Part shown: positions 16,867-25,979 of the stretch, in pieces
Numbering within the stretch: position 1 is the first letter of the stretch
How the letters are laid out: each line of letters begins with the position of its first letter
Assembly (NCBI GenBank): GCA_020025675.1
Contig: JAHHRS010000003.1
Location: 1 to 64,000 of the forward strand
Direction of reading: 5' to 3'
Source of the DNA: Oscillospiraceae bacterium
GTDB taxonomy: Bacteria; Bacillota; Clostridia; Oscillospirales; Oscillospiraceae
DNA: 64,000 nt
The notes under the pieces: generated by a model
What the model saw: the letters and a program-made list of their open reading frames with translations, nothing else
Told to the model about the DNA's origin: nothing
Databases searched by the model: none
Position numbers and translations under genes: made by a program

Positions 16867-19161
16867 ATGACAGACAATACAGAAAACATAAAAGAAAAAG
16901 AGAAATCTTTAAATACGGAATCCACGGTAAATGTAATACCTGACCACGAAATTCTCGACCCGGACAAAATGTACGAGGAGCTGGAAGATAAGATAAAGAA
17001 CAGCTGTCACGGCATGGACTTAGGCAGGATCAGAGCCGCATATGAGATGGCGAGAACGGCACATTTAGGTCAAAAGCGGAAGGACGGTTCCCCGTATGTT
17101 ACCCACTGCGTAGCGGCGGCGGATATTTCCGTGGATATGGGTCTTGATGAGGACTCCATAATTGCAGCTCTTCTGCACGATGTTATCGAAGATACTTCTC
17201 TCACCCACTCCGACATTGCAAAGCAGTTCGGAACTGCGGTTGCGGATATAGTAGAGGGTGTCACCAAGCTGACACGGGTTCAGTATACCAGCAAAGAGGA
17301 CGAGCAGATGGAAAATCTGCGGAAGATGCTTATGGCAATGGCCAAGGACATCAGAGTTATCCTCATAAAAATTGCAGACCGGCTCCACAATATGCGCACC
17401 ATGGACTACCAGACCCCTGCAAAGCAGCGTGCCAAGTCCCTTGAAACCATGGAGATTTACGCTCCCATTGCCCACCGTCTGGGAATGCAGAAGGCAAAGT
17501 GGGAGCTTGAAGACCTGTCTCTTCAATACCTTGACCCCGAAGGCTATAGGGAAATAACCGAGGCGCTGGCAAAGAAAATGCCCACTCTTGAAAAATTCAT
17601 GGAGAGCATGAAGCAGAAGATAGAAAAGCGCCTTGAGGCTGAAGGCTGTAAAGCCTCCATATTCTACCGCATAAAGCATGTTTACAGTATTTATCGGAAA
17701 ATGTACTCTCAGAAGCTGAGTATAAACGGCATTTTTGACCTGTGCGCTTTCCGTGTAATTGTTGATACAATACCTGAATGCTACAATGTTTTGGGAATAA
17801 TCCACGACATGTTCAAGCCCGTTCCCGGCCGCTTTAAGGACTATATTTCCACCCCCAAGCCCAACATGTACCAAAGTGTACACACCACTGTTATAGGCTC
17901 GGAGGGTATTCCCTTTGAGGTGCAGATACGCACATGGGATATGCACCACACAGCGGAATACGGTATAGCCGCCCACTGGAAATATAAGATGAAAGACGGG
18001 GGAAATTCCGTTAAAACAGGAGACGAGGATAAGTTTGCATGGATACGCAGACTTCTGGAAAGCCAGCAGGAGTCCGATGCGCAGGACTTTTTCCATAATC
18101 TTAAAATCGACATGTTTGCCGATGAGGTGTTCGTCTTTTCCCCAAAAGGTGACGTCATAAATCTTCCCGCCGGCGCAACTCCCATAGATTTTGCCTATTC
18201 CATACACTCGGATGTGGGAAACCACATGATAGGTGCCAAGGTAAACGGCAGAATAGTTAACTATGACTATAAGCTCCAGAACGGAGACATTGTGGAAATC
18301 CGCACCTCAAACTCCGCTCCCGGCCCAAGCCGTGACTGGCTGAATGTGGCAAAGAGCGGCTCTGCCAGAACCAAAATAAAGCAGTGGTATAAAAAAGAGC
18401 GGCGTGATGACAACATTTTGCGGGGCAGTGAAATGCTCTGTGACGAGCTGAAGCACTTAGGGATCAGCGCTGATGATGTGCTGTGCGAGGAAATAATGGC
18501 CCCTGTATTAAAGCGCCTGTCCTTTGCCACAAGAGAGGACCTTTACGCCGCCATAGGTTACGGCGGTGTTACCGTGGGGCGTGTTGCAAACAGGCTGAAA
18601 GATGAATTAAAGAACCTGAAGCCCGACCCCAAAAAATCTGTTCTTGATAAGGTTTCTCAGGCCGCCGAGCGGAGAGAGCAGAACGCCAAGAAAGAAAAGA
18701 AAGGCATTCACGGAGTTCTGGTTGAAGGTCTGGACAACTGCCTTGTAAAGTTTTCCCGCTGCTGTACTCCCGTTCCGGGGGACGATATTGTGGGCTTTAT
18801 TACCCGGGGTCAGGGCGTGTCAATCCACCGTCGTGACTGCGAAAACTATCAGAAACGCATGGGCGATCCCGGTACTGACGGCCGCTGGGTAAGGGTTGAC
18901 TGGGCAAGGCAGATAACGGACAGCTATGTTACCACCGTTATTATTAACGCAAAAGACCGTTCAGGTCTTGTAATGGATATAGCCACTGTCTTCAACTCCC
19001 TTAACGCCAAGGTCAGAACCCTCTCCTCCAAGGATACCGGCGGCGGTCAGGCATGTACCATTGTAAGCCTCGAAGTTAAGAACACAGGAGAATTAAAGTA
19101 TATTATGAACCGTCTCTCCTCCATACCCGGTGTGTTCTCAGTGGAGAGAAACGGCAGATAA
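16867..19161 (+). CDS. rel: Bifunctional (p)ppGpp synthetase/hydrolase Rel
   Basis: The stringent-response enzyme, 764 residues. Domain order: HD hydrolase with an intact HDVIEDT (~residue 104), synthetase with the RFKDYISTPKPNMYQSVHT segment (~320), TGS (~420, VFVFSPKGDVINLPAGATP), the Cys-rich region (KFSRCCTPVPGD) and a C-terminal ACT domain (~690 on). The RFKD motif and complete HD site indicate a bifunctional long RSH protein rather than a synthetase-only RelA. The recJ-rel-dtd order is conserved in many Firmicutes. Confidence 0.97.
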   Translation: MTDNTENIKEKEKSLNTESTVNVIPDHEILDPDKMYEELEDKIKNSCHGMDLGRIRAAYEMARTAHLGQKRKDGSPYVTHCVAAADISVDMGLDEDSIIAALLHDVIEDTSLTHSDIAKQFGTAVADIVEGVTKLTRVQYTSKEDEQMENLRKMLMAMAKDIRVILIKIADRLHNMRTMDYQTPAKQRAKSLETMEIYAPIAHRLGMQKAKWELEDLSLQYLDPEGYREITEALAKKMPTLEKFMESMKQKIEKRLEAEGCKASIFYRIKHVYSIYRKMYSQKLSINGIFDLCAFRVIVDTIPECYNVLGIIHDMFKPVPGRFKDYISTPKPNMYQSVHTTVIGSEGIPFEVQIRTWDMHHTAEYGIAAHWKYKMKDGGNSVKTGDEDKFAWIRRLLESQQESDAQDFFHNLKIDMFADEVFVFSPKGDVINLPAGATPIDFAYSIHSDVGNHMIGAKVNGRIVNYDYKLQNGDIVEIRTSNSAPGPSRDWLNVAKSGSARTKIKQWYKKERRDDNILRGSEMLCDELKHLGISADDVLCEEIMAPVLKRLSFATREDLYAAIGYGGVTVGRVANRLKDELKNLKPDPKKSVLDKVSQAAERREQNAKKEKKGIHGVLVEGLDNCLVKFSRCCTPVPGDDIVGFITRGQGVSIHRRDCENYQKRMGDPGTDGRWVRVDWARQITDSYVTTVIINAKDRSGLVMDIATVFNSLNAKVRTLSSKDTGGGQACTIVSLEVKNTGELKYIMNRLSSIPGVFSVERNGR

Positions 19162-19176
19162 GGAGAATAGCAGACT

Positions 19177-19620
19177 ATGAGAGCTGTTTTAACCCGTGTC
19201 AATTCCGCTTCCGTGGAAATTGATGGCAGAATAGCAGGTGAAATTTCAAAAGGCTTTCTTGTCCTTCTGGGCGTACACGAAGATGACGGAGAGAAAGAGG
19301 CAGTTAAAATTGCGGATAAAATCTGCGGCCTTAGGATTTTTACCGATGAAAACGGCAAGATGAATTTAAATCCCGAAGATGCAGGGGCGGAGCTTCTTAT
19401 TGTGAGCCAGTTTACCCTGTATGCCGACTGTAAATCCCGCCGCCCCGGCTTTTCAAAAGCCGCAAAACCCGAAACCGCCATACCCCTTTACGAGCTTGTT
19501 ATATCTCAGTGCCGCAATCGTGGCTTTAAAGTGGAAACCGGTCAATTCGGTGCAAAAATGCTGGTTAAGTCTGAAAATGACGGACCGGTGACTATAATTT
19601 TAGATACAAAGGAGCTGTAA
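19177..19620 (+). CDS. dtd: D-aminoacyl-tRNA deacylase
   Basis: A 147-residue dimeric proofreading enzyme that removes D-amino acids and glycine mischarged on tRNA. The two active-site motifs are present: SQFTLYADC (SQFTL) and NDGPVTIILDT, the Gly-cisPro motif. The length is typical. It lies 15 bp after rel and 2 bp before the MBL gene. Confidence 0.96.
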   Translation: MRAVLTRVNSASVEIDGRIAGEISKGFLVLLGVHEDDGEKEAVKIADKICGLRIFTDENGKMNLNPEDAGAELLIVSQFTLYADCKSRRPGFSKAAKPETAIPLYELVISQCRNRGFKVETGQFGAKMLVKSENDGPVTIILDTKEL

Positions 19621-19622
19621 GC

Positions 19623-20246
19623 ATGCTAATTAAAACCATACCCGTAGGACAGTATGAGACAAACTGTTACATCGTTACAAACGAGAATAATCTTCAGAGC
19701 GTGGTTATTGATCCGGGTGATGAAGGAAATGCCATTCTTGACTACCTTGAGGACAACAAGCTGAAAGCACAGGCAGTTCTTATTACCCACGGTCACTTTG
19801 ACCATGTAGGTGCCGTAAACTATATCTGCGAGGAGCTGAACATTCCTGTTTACATCAGTAAAAAAGATGATGCGGCTTTTTCATCCGACCCCATGGCAAA
19901 AATGTTCGGCTACACTATGCCTGAGTACGGAAAGCACTATGATGACGGCGATGAGCTGGAGCTTGCAGGCATGAAATTTAAAATTATTGCCACCCCCGGT
20001 CACACTCCCGGCGGTGTGAGCATAGTTTGTGAAAATGCCCTTTTCTGTGGTGACACTCTCTTTAAGGGAAGCTGCGGCAGAACCGATATGCCCGGCGGAG
20101 ATATTGATGCTGAACTTCGCTCTTTAAAGAAGCTGTGCCTTCTGCCCGGTGATTACGAGGTATATCCCGGTCACATGGATTCCAGCACTCTTGAGCGTGA
20201 AAGGAACTTCAATTACTACTGCCGCATGGCAATGGAAAAATATTAA
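19623..20246 (+). CDS. MBL-fold hydrolase, glyoxalase II-like (YqgX/YcbL)
   Basis: A 207-residue metallo-beta-lactamase-fold enzyme of the hydroxyacylglutathione-hydrolase-like subgroup. Metal ligands appear as THGHFDHVG, TPGHTPGG, FCGDTLF and VYPGHMD. The length matches the short bacterial YcbL-type enzymes that lack the C-terminal glutathione-binding domain of true glyoxalase II, so the thioester substrate is uncertain. It is the last gene of the recJ-rel-dtd operon, with a terminator ~20 bp behind it. Confidence 0.9.
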   Translation: MLIKTIPVGQYETNCYIVTNENNLQSVVIDPGDEGNAILDYLEDNKLKAQAVLITHGHFDHVGAVNYICEELNIPVYISKKDDAAFSSDPMAKMFGYTMPEYGKHYDDGDELELAGMKFKIIATPGHTPGGVSIVCENALFCGDTLFKGSCGRTDMPGGDIDAELRSLKKLCLLPGDYEVYPGHMDSSTLERERNFNYYCRMAMEKY

Positions 20247-20266
20247 GCTTATCCATAAATTGAGCT

Positions 20267-20302
20267 AAAGCGCTTGCGCCGTAAATGGCGTAAGCGCTTT
20301 TA
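20267..20302 (+). terminator. Terminator of the recJ-rel-dtd-MBL operon
   Basis: 14-bp stem, AAAGCGCTTGCGCC with GGCGTAAGCGCTTT (one G-U pair), ending in a T-run. Confidence 0.85.
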
Positions 20303-20416
20303 AATATATTGGCAATTATTTTAGCAGACTTGTTAATTTATTTTTTCTTTATGCGTAATGCTGTAATAATGCCGCAATTTCTGTTAAATTAAGTACTTTT
20401 TTAAGTTTATTGACAG

Positions 20417-20445
20417 TATACAAAATAAATAATAGCTGTTATAAT
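20417..20445 (+). promoter_or_regulatory. Extended -10 promoter of the nucleotidyltransferase-galE pair
   Basis: TGT-TATAAT (extended -10; TATAAT at 20440-20445) with a weak -35, TATACA (20417-20422), 17 bp upstream. A TTGACA at 20410-20415 is 24 bp away, too far to serve. Confidence 0.55.
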
Positions 20446-20483
20446 GAAAACATATTAAAAGACTGTTCGGAGGTGTAATTATC

Positions 20484-21395
20484 TTGCAAAACCCCACCCT
20501 TGTTATTATGGCAGCCGGTATGGGCAGCCGTTTCGGCGGTTTAAAGCAGATTGCCGCCGTGGACGATAATGGCCACGCAATTATAGACTTTTCCCTCTAT
20601 GACGCATATAAAGCAGGTTTCAGAAATGTTGCATTCATTATAAAGCACGAAATAGAGGAGGATTTCAAAGAAGCGGTAGGCCGCCGCATGGAGAAATACT
20701 TCCATGTAGACTACATTTATCAGCAGCTTGATAATCTCCCTGAGGGCTATCATGTACCTGAGGGCAGAGTTAAGCCTTGGGGTACTGCCCACGCTGTTTT
20801 GTCCTGCAAAGGCACTGTCAAAGGGCCTTTCGCCGTCATCAACGCCGATGACTACTACGGCCCCGGAGCTTACACCGCAATTTACGATTATCTCAGTCAG
20901 GATCGGGCAGACAATGAGCACGCAATGGTTGCGTATAAGCTCATAAACACCGTCACCGAACACGGCACGGTTGCCCGCGGTATCTGTCAGGTTGAAAACG
21001 GTCTGCTTTCAGACGTTGTGGAGCACACCAAAATTAAAAAGGTGGGCGAAAACGGTGCCTACACGGAAGATGACGGGAAAACATGGACAGATGTTTCGGG
21101 ACAGGTTCCCGTATCCATGAACCTGTGGGGCTTTCAGAATTCCATGCTGGACGAGATTGAGGCCCGTTTCCCCCGCTGGCTTGACGAAAATCTGCCTGTA
21201 AACCCCATTAAATGTGAATACTTTCTGCCCTTTGTGGCAAACTCCCTTATTAAGGAGAATAAAGCCACTGTTAAAGTCCTTAACTGCCACGAAACATGGT
21301 ACGGCATAACATACAGAGAGGACATGGAGAGTGTTGTAAACCATATTAAGGATATGAAAGCTCAGGGCGTATATCCTGAGAATCTGCTTGACTGA
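20484..21395 (+). CDS. Sugar-phosphate nucleotidyltransferase family protein
   Basis: A 303-residue GT-A-fold nucleotidyltransferase. The N-terminal signature LVIMAAGMGSRFGGLKQ matches the GxGxRxG...K nucleotide-binding loop, and VINADDYYGPGAY carries the metal-binding Asp. It should transfer a nucleoside monophosphate to a sugar or polyol phosphate. The start is a TTG at 20484, eight to nine bases behind GGAGGTG; no ATG is suitably placed. It is followed 11 bp later by galE, which suggests work on nucleotide-sugar precursors for cell-surface glycans. The exact sugar is unknown. Confidence 0.85.
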   Translation: MQNPTLVIMAAGMGSRFGGLKQIAAVDDNGHAIIDFSLYDAYKAGFRNVAFIIKHEIEEDFKEAVGRRMEKYFHVDYIYQQLDNLPEGYHVPEGRVKPWGTAHAVLSCKGTVKGPFAVINADDYYGPGAYTAIYDYLSQDRADNEHAMVAYKLINTVTEHGTVARGICQVENGLLSDVVEHTKIKKVGENGAYTEDDGKTWTDVSGQVPVSMNLWGFQNSMLDEIEARFPRWLDENLPVNPIKCEYFLPFVANSLIKENKATVKVLNCHETWYGITYREDMESVVNHIKDMKAQGVYPENLLD

Positions 21396-21406
21396 GAGGT
21401 AATATT

Positions 21407-22429
21407 ATGAAAGTTCTTGTTACCGGCGGTGCCGGATATATCGGAAGCCATACCTGCGTTGAGCTTTTAAATAAAGGTATGGACGTAGTTGTTGTGGATA
21501 ACCTTGTAAACTCCAGCAAAAAATCTCTGGAAAGAGTGGAGCAGATAACCGGTAAGAAGGTCACTTTTTATGAAAATGACGTTCGTGACCGTGAGGCTCT
21601 CAACCGCATTTTTGATGCTCATCCCGACATTAACTGCGCCATCCACTTTGCAGGCTTAAAGGCTGTTGGCGAGAGCGTGAGAATGCCCCTTGAGTATTAC
21701 GACAATAACCTCTTTTCCACTGTGGTTCTGTGCGAGACTATGAGAGACCACGGCGTTAAAAATATCGTTTTCTCCTCCTCCGCCACCGTTTACAACGGCG
21801 AAAACGAAATGCCCCTTAGAGAAAGCTCCGTAACCGGCATGTGCACCAACCCCTACGGCTGGACTAAATACATGTCCGAGCAGATTATGAGAGACACCGC
21901 ATTTTCTGATAAGGACTGGTCAATCGTCCTTCTGCGCTACTTTAACCCCATCGGTGCTCACTCCTCCGGCCTTATAGGTGAAGACCCCAGAGGTATTCCC
22001 AATAACCTTATGCCGTACATTTCTCAGGTTGCCGTCGGCAGACTTGACCACCTGAATGTCTTCGGTGATGATTACGACACCCACGACGGCACAGGTGTTC
22101 GGGACTATATACATGTTGTTGACCTTGCCAAAGGCCACGTTGCAGCCATTGAGTACATGCAGGAGCATAAGGGCGAGCATGTGTTTAACCTTGGCACCGG
22201 CAACGGTTACAGCGTTCTGGATATGGTAAATGCCTTCCAGCGTGTGACCGGCATTAAGATTCCCTATGAGATTGCCCCCCGCCGCGCCGGCGACCTTGCA
22301 ACTGTCTATGCAAGTCCCGACAAGAGTGCCGAGGTGCTGCACTGGAAAGCCCAGTACAATCTGGATGATATGTGCAGAGACACTTGGAACTGGCAGTCCA
22401 AAAACCCTATGGGCTACGCTGAAAACTAA
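21407..22429 (+). CDS. galE: UDP-glucose 4-epimerase
   Basis: A 340-residue NAD-dependent short-chain dehydrogenase/reductase interconverting UDP-glucose and UDP-galactose. The cofactor motif is VTGGAGYIGSHTCVELL. The catalytic Ser region is FSSSATVYN and the Tyr/Lys pair is in NPYGWTKYMSEQ (YxxxK). The C-terminal RRAGDLATVYASPDKS motif is typical of GalE. It is in an operon with the upstream nucleotidyltransferase and closed by a strong terminator. Confidence 0.96.
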   Translation: MKVLVTGGAGYIGSHTCVELLNKGMDVVVVDNLVNSSKKSLERVEQITGKKVTFYENDVRDREALNRIFDAHPDINCAIHFAGLKAVGESVRMPLEYYDNNLFSTVVLCETMRDHGVKNIVFSSSATVYNGENEMPLRESSVTGMCTNPYGWTKYMSEQIMRDTAFSDKDWSIVLLRYFNPIGAHSSGLIGEDPRGIPNNLMPYISQVAVGRLDHLNVFGDDYDTHDGTGVRDYIHVVDLAKGHVAAIEYMQEHKGEHVFNLGTGNGYSVLDMVNAFQRVTGIKIPYEIAPRRAGDLATVYASPDKSAEVLHWKAQYNLDDMCRDTWNWQSKNPMGYAEN

Positions 22430-22440
22430 ACTGAACAGCA

Positions 22441-22483
22441 AACTCCCTCAGAGCGAAATTTTTAGCTTTGAGGGAGTTTTTAT
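22441..22483 (+). terminator. Terminator after galE
   Basis: 10-bp stem AACTCCCTCA / TGAGGGAGTT (22441-22450 with 22469-22478), then TTTATT. Confidence 0.85.
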
Positions 22484-22642
22484 TATACTTTCTAGTTTGT
22501 GTATGCCGCCAGTATAAGAGCTGCCCCCACACTCATGGCCAAAATTTAGGCTGAGAAAACCAATTTAAAAGTAAAGCTTTAGTTTTTTTAAGGCAGCTTT
22601 CCCCTTAGATTTTTAAAATTTTTTATGATTATAAAAAATCTC

Positions 22643-22671
22643 TTGCCCGTAAGCTTTCTTTACTGTATCAT
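22643..22671 (+). promoter_or_regulatory. Promoter of dus
   Basis: TTGCCC (22643-22648), 17-bp spacer, TATCAT (22666-22671), 32 bp before the start codon. The -35 is moderate. Confidence 0.5.
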
Positions 22672-22702
22672 AATTACAGTTTGATTTTTTGGAAGTGACT
22701 GC

Positions 22703-23656
22703 ATGATTTTTTACCTTGCGCCTATGGAAGGGCTTACAGGCTATGTGTTCAGAAATATATTAAACAGGCGCTTTCCCGGCGTTGCAAAATATTTTTCCCC
22801 CTTTATTTCCCCTGACGGTTCGGGAAAATTCAAGTCCGGCTCAATGCGTGACATTCTGCCGGAAAACAATCCTGATCTGGAGCTTGTGCCCCAGGTTCTG
22901 TGCAACACTCCGGAGCAGTTTATAGCCGCTTCAAAGATTTTTGGAGATATGGGATACAGGGAAGTCAATTTAAATGCGGGCTGTCCCTCAGGAACGGTTG
23001 TTTCGAAGCACAAAGGCGCCGGAATGCTGGCAGATACTAAGGGTCTTGATAATTTTCTGGAAGAAATTTTTTCACACACCCAGCTTAAAATTTCCGTAAA
23101 AACCAGACTTGGCGTTGATACCTCAGACAATTTTCCCGAAATACTGGAAATTTACAACAAATACCCGATTTATGAGCTGACTGTCCACGCCCGAAACAGA
23201 GCAGGACAGTATAAAAGTCCGGTAGACCTGCCGGCGTTCAGGTACGCCTTGGAGCACAGCAAAAATCCCGTTTGCTATAACGGAAACATATTTTCATCTG
23301 CCGAGCTGAATGAATTAAATAAGACTGCGCCCTGTGATAAGGTAATGCTTGGCCGTGGAGTTTGTGCAAATCCTGCACTTGTACGGCAGTTAAAGGGCGG
23401 TAAAAGCCTTGAAAAAGAAGAGCTTAGGGATTTTTTAAATGAGCTGTCCTCAGGACTTCTTGCCTCAGGCCTTGGGGAGCATTTTACTCTTGCAAGACTT
23501 AAAGAGCTGTGGTATTACATGCAGGATATGTTTCCGGGCGGTGAAAGGAAAATAAAAATGATTAAGCGGGCAAAATATCTTTCTGATTATAACGAAGCAT
23601 TAAATGCTTTGTTTTCCGAAAATTATTTTACTGCAAGCTCTAAATTCAGAGGATGA
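22703..23656 (+). CDS. dus: tRNA-dihydrouridine synthase
   Basis: A 317-residue FMN-dependent TIM-barrel enzyme that reduces uridines in the tRNA D-loop. It starts with the family hallmark YLAPMEGLTGYVFR. The active-site Cys lies in NAGCPSGTVVSKHKGAGMLAD, and VKTRLGVD and VMLGRGVCANPAL follow (phosphate binding). It belongs to the short bacterial Dus clade; which uridine positions it modifies cannot be told. The ATG follows GGAAGTG. Confidence 0.93.
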   Translation: MIFYLAPMEGLTGYVFRNILNRRFPGVAKYFSPFISPDGSGKFKSGSMRDILPENNPDLELVPQVLCNTPEQFIAASKIFGDMGYREVNLNAGCPSGTVVSKHKGAGMLADTKGLDNFLEEIFSHTQLKISVKTRLGVDTSDNFPEILEIYNKYPIYELTVHARNRAGQYKSPVDLPAFRYALEHSKNPVCYNGNIFSSAELNELNKTAPCDKVMLGRGVCANPALVRQLKGGKSLEKEELRDFLNELSSGLLASGLGEHFTLARLKELWYYMQDMFPGGERKIKMIKRAKYLSDYNEALNALFSENYFTASSKFRG

Positions 23657-23837
23657 AAAAGGTTTTTTATTATAATTTATTCTATCCTTTTCTCTCAGGA
23701 TTTAGATTTAAGTCGGATGGTAAAAGAGTATAATAATTATAAAGACACCCACGGTAAAGTCCTGCTGTTTTTAAAGGGTTCTGCCGTAAGTGTTGCTAAA
23801 AGTAATAAGGTGAGTTAAAATACAATTTGGTGATAAA

Positions 23838-24479
23838 GTGGAAATTAAAATATTATATAAAGACAAAAGACTTTTGCTGTGCCTTAAACCTGCGGGAGTT
23901 CTCTCCGAAAGTCCGGGTATGCCGGAGCTTTTAAAGCAGCAGATAGGCGGTGAAATTTTTCCCGTACACAGACTTGACAGGGCTGTGGGGGGAATAATGC
24001 TGTACGGGCGGACAAAGGACGCTGCGGGAAAGCTCTCAGCCCTTGTTTCAAACCGTGGGGTAAAGAAAACTTATTTAGCCCTTATTCAGGGTGTCCCTAA
24101 TGAAAAAGAGGGTGTTTTCAAAGACCTGCTTTTTAAAGACAGCGCAAAAAACAAAAGCTATGTAGTGAAAAGGCCCCGAAAGGGCGTCAAGGAGGCAGAA
24201 CTGAGCTATCGGGTATTGAGAACCGACGGTAAAAAAAGCCTTGTGGAAATTCAGCTGCTTACAGGCCGTTCACATCAGATAAGAGTACAGTTTGCATCAA
24301 GAAAAATGCCCCTTTTAGGCGATGTAAAATACGGCAGCACATATAAAGACTGTCCCCTCGCCCTCTGGTCTGAATCTCTCAGCTTCATAGACCCCTTTAC
24401 CAAAAAAGCCATGGACTTTGAAGCCCTGCCCCCGCAGGAATACCCATGGACTGAATTTATTGAATTTAAGGAGAATTAA
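23838..24479 (+). CDS. RluA-family RNA pseudouridine synthase, copy 1
   Basis: A 213-residue pseudouridine synthase of the RluA family without an S4 domain. The catalytic Asp is in PVHRLDRAVGGIMLYG (HRLD) and the C-terminal motif TGRSHQIRVQFAS is present. The start is a GTG at 23838 with a weak ribosome binding site. It is the first gene before cysK (1-bp gap). A second, similar 213-residue protein lies at 34783-35424. Its target RNA is unknown. Confidence 0.9.
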   Translation: MEIKILYKDKRLLLCLKPAGVLSESPGMPELLKQQIGGEIFPVHRLDRAVGGIMLYGRTKDAAGKLSALVSNRGVKKTYLALIQGVPNEKEGVFKDLLFKDSAKNKSYVVKRPRKGVKEAELSYRVLRTDGKKSLVEIQLLTGRSHQIRVQFASRKMPLLGDVKYGSTYKDCPLALWSESLSFIDPFTKKAMDFEALPPQEYPWTEFIEFKEN

Positions 24480-24480
24480 A

Positions 24481-25407
24481 ATGGCACATATATATTCATC
24501 TGCCGCCCAGCTTATAGGGAACACTCCCCTGCTGGAGCTTGGAAACATTGAAAAGGAGCTTGGCTTAAAGGCTAAACTCATTGCAAAGCTTGAATATTTA
24601 AATCCTGCCGGTTCTGTCAAGGACAGAGTGGCAAAATATATGCTTGACGAGGCGGAGAAGTCAGGACTTTTGAAAAAAGACAGCGTTATTATAGAGCCTA
24701 CCTCAGGAAATACCGGAATAGGCCTTGCCTCTGTATGCGCCGCCCGTGGCTACAGGCTGATTATAGTAATGCCCGACAGTATGTCCGTAGAGCGTCAGAA
24801 AATCATGAAAGCATACGGTGCAGAGCTGGTTCTCTCCCCCGGTGCTCAGGGCATGAGCGGTGCTATCGAAAAGGCAGAGGAATTAAAAAGCTCAATTCCT
24901 AACTCAATAATTGCCGGCCAGTTTACAAATCCCGCAAACCCCAAGGCCCACTATGAAACAACCGGCCCGGAAATCTGGCGGGACACCGATGGTAATGTGG
25001 CAGCTTTCGTTGCAGGCGTTGGAACAGGCGGCACTGTAACAGGTACAGGCAGATATTTAAAACAGCAGGATAAAAACATCCGCATAGTTGCCGTTGAGCC
25101 TGCAAGCTCCGCTCTTTTATCGGGAAAAAGTGCCGGAAAGCACGGTATTCAGGGGATAGGTGCAAACTTTATTCCCGAAATTCTGGACAGGGAGATTTAT
25201 GACGAGGTTATGCCTGTTTCAGATGAGGACGCATTTTCCGCCGCCAGACTTGTAGGTAAAAAGGAAGGGGTTCTGGTGGGCATAAGCTCAGGCGCCGCTT
25301 TGACCGCTGCCATAGCCCTTGCAAAGCGCCCCCAATTTGAGGGGAAAAACATTGTGGTTTTGCTGCCCGATACAGGAGACAGATACCTTTCAACCGAACT
25401 GTTTTAA
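24481..25407 (+). CDS. cysK: Cysteine synthase A (O-acetylserine sulfhydrylase)
   Basis: A 308-residue PLP enzyme making cysteine from O-acetylserine and sulfide. The PLP Lys is in NPAGSVKDRVAKYM (~residue 46) and the substrate loop is EPTSGNTGIGLA. The phosphate-binding GTGGTVTGTGRYLK is present, and SSGAALTAA lies near the end. The start at 24481 sits behind AAGGAG and directly follows the rluA stop; an earlier in-frame ATG at 24418 is inside rluA. A hairpin follows the stop codon. Confidence 0.97.
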   Translation: MAHIYSSAAQLIGNTPLLELGNIEKELGLKAKLIAKLEYLNPAGSVKDRVAKYMLDEAEKSGLLKKDSVIIEPTSGNTGIGLASVCAARGYRLIIVMPDSMSVERQKIMKAYGAELVLSPGAQGMSGAIEKAEELKSSIPNSIIAGQFTNPANPKAHYETTGPEIWRDTDGNVAAFVAGVGTGGTVTGTGRYLKQQDKNIRIVAVEPASSALLSGKSAGKHGIQGIGANFIPEILDREIYDEVMPVSDEDAFSAARLVGKKEGVLVGISSGAALTAAIALAKRPQFEGKNIVVLLPDTGDRYLSTELF

Positions 25408-25422
25408 AAAAATATAAAAAGG

Positions 25423-25451
25423 CCGGAAAAATTTTGTCACAATTTTTCCGG
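25423..25451 (+). terminator. Hairpin after cysK
   Basis: 11-bp stem CCGGAAAAATT / AATTTTTCCGG with a 7-nt loop. There is no free T-tract beyond it, so termination may be partial. It lies between cysK and the sigma factor gene; the first potential TTG start of the latter falls in its loop. Confidence 0.6.
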
Positions 25452-25475
25452 TCATTCGTTTATAAGGTGAAAGGG

Positions 25476-25979
25476 GTGAGCACTTCGGATAAGGACATAC
25501 TGGAAAGCCTGTACAGGCGCTATTACGCCGGAGCGCTTATCTACATGAGCGGTCTGTGCGGCGATTTAAGTCTGGCGGAGGATATAGTGTCGGAGGCCTT
25601 TGTGAAAGCCTTTGTATGCCTGCCGAAAGACAGCCCCTCTTTTAAATTCTGGCTCTATCGGGTCTGCCGCAATCTGTGGCTTGACCACCTGCGGCGGCAG
25701 AAGCGGCACTGCTCCGATGAAGCACTGGAATTTATTCCTGCGGAGGAAATGCCCGAAAGCCTGCTTTTAAAGGACGAGGGGCGGAAAGCCCTGTGGGCGG
25801 CAATCGGGAAATTAAAGGCGCAGGACAGAGAGCTTATACTTCTCCATTATTTTTCATCCCTAAGCATTATGGAAGCCGCCAAATGTCTCCGCATAAGTTA
25901 CAGCGCCGCAAGGCAGAGAATATGCAGACTCAGAGAAGATTTACGAAAGGAACTGGAGGAACAGGGATATGGACTTTAA
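25476..25979 (+). CDS. ECF-type RNA polymerase sigma factor
   Basis: About 167 residues, an extracytoplasmic-function sigma-70 factor. Region 2 runs over LYRRYYAGALIYMSGLCGDLSLAEDIV...FWLYRVCRNLWLDHLRRQ, and region 4 ends with an HTH (SSLSIMEAAKCLRISYSAARQRICRLREDL). I favour a GTG start at 25476 or 25467, behind AAGGTGAAAGGG; a TTG at 25434 lies in a hairpin loop and is unlikely. Its stop overlaps the start of a membrane anti-sigma factor, so the two should act as a signal-responsive pair. The target promoters are unknown. Confidence 0.88.
   Translation: MSTSDKDILESLYRRYYAGALIYMSGLCGDLSLAEDIVSEAFVKAFVCLPKDSPSFKFWLYRVCRNLWLDHLRRQKRHCSDEALEFIPAEEMPESLLLKDEGRKALWAAIGKLKAQDRELILLHYFSSLSIMEAAKCLRISYSAARQRICRLREDLRKELEEQGYGL

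Noticed and set aside
17065..18225. A 386-residue minus-strand frame inside rel
   Set aside because: It is a long antisense shadow of the rel coding sequence, with no recognisable domain and no start signal.
20410..20415. TTGACA as -35 for the nucleotidyltransferase promoter
   Set aside because: The spacing to the TATAAT is 24 bp, too long for sigma-70; the extended -10 better explains the promoter.
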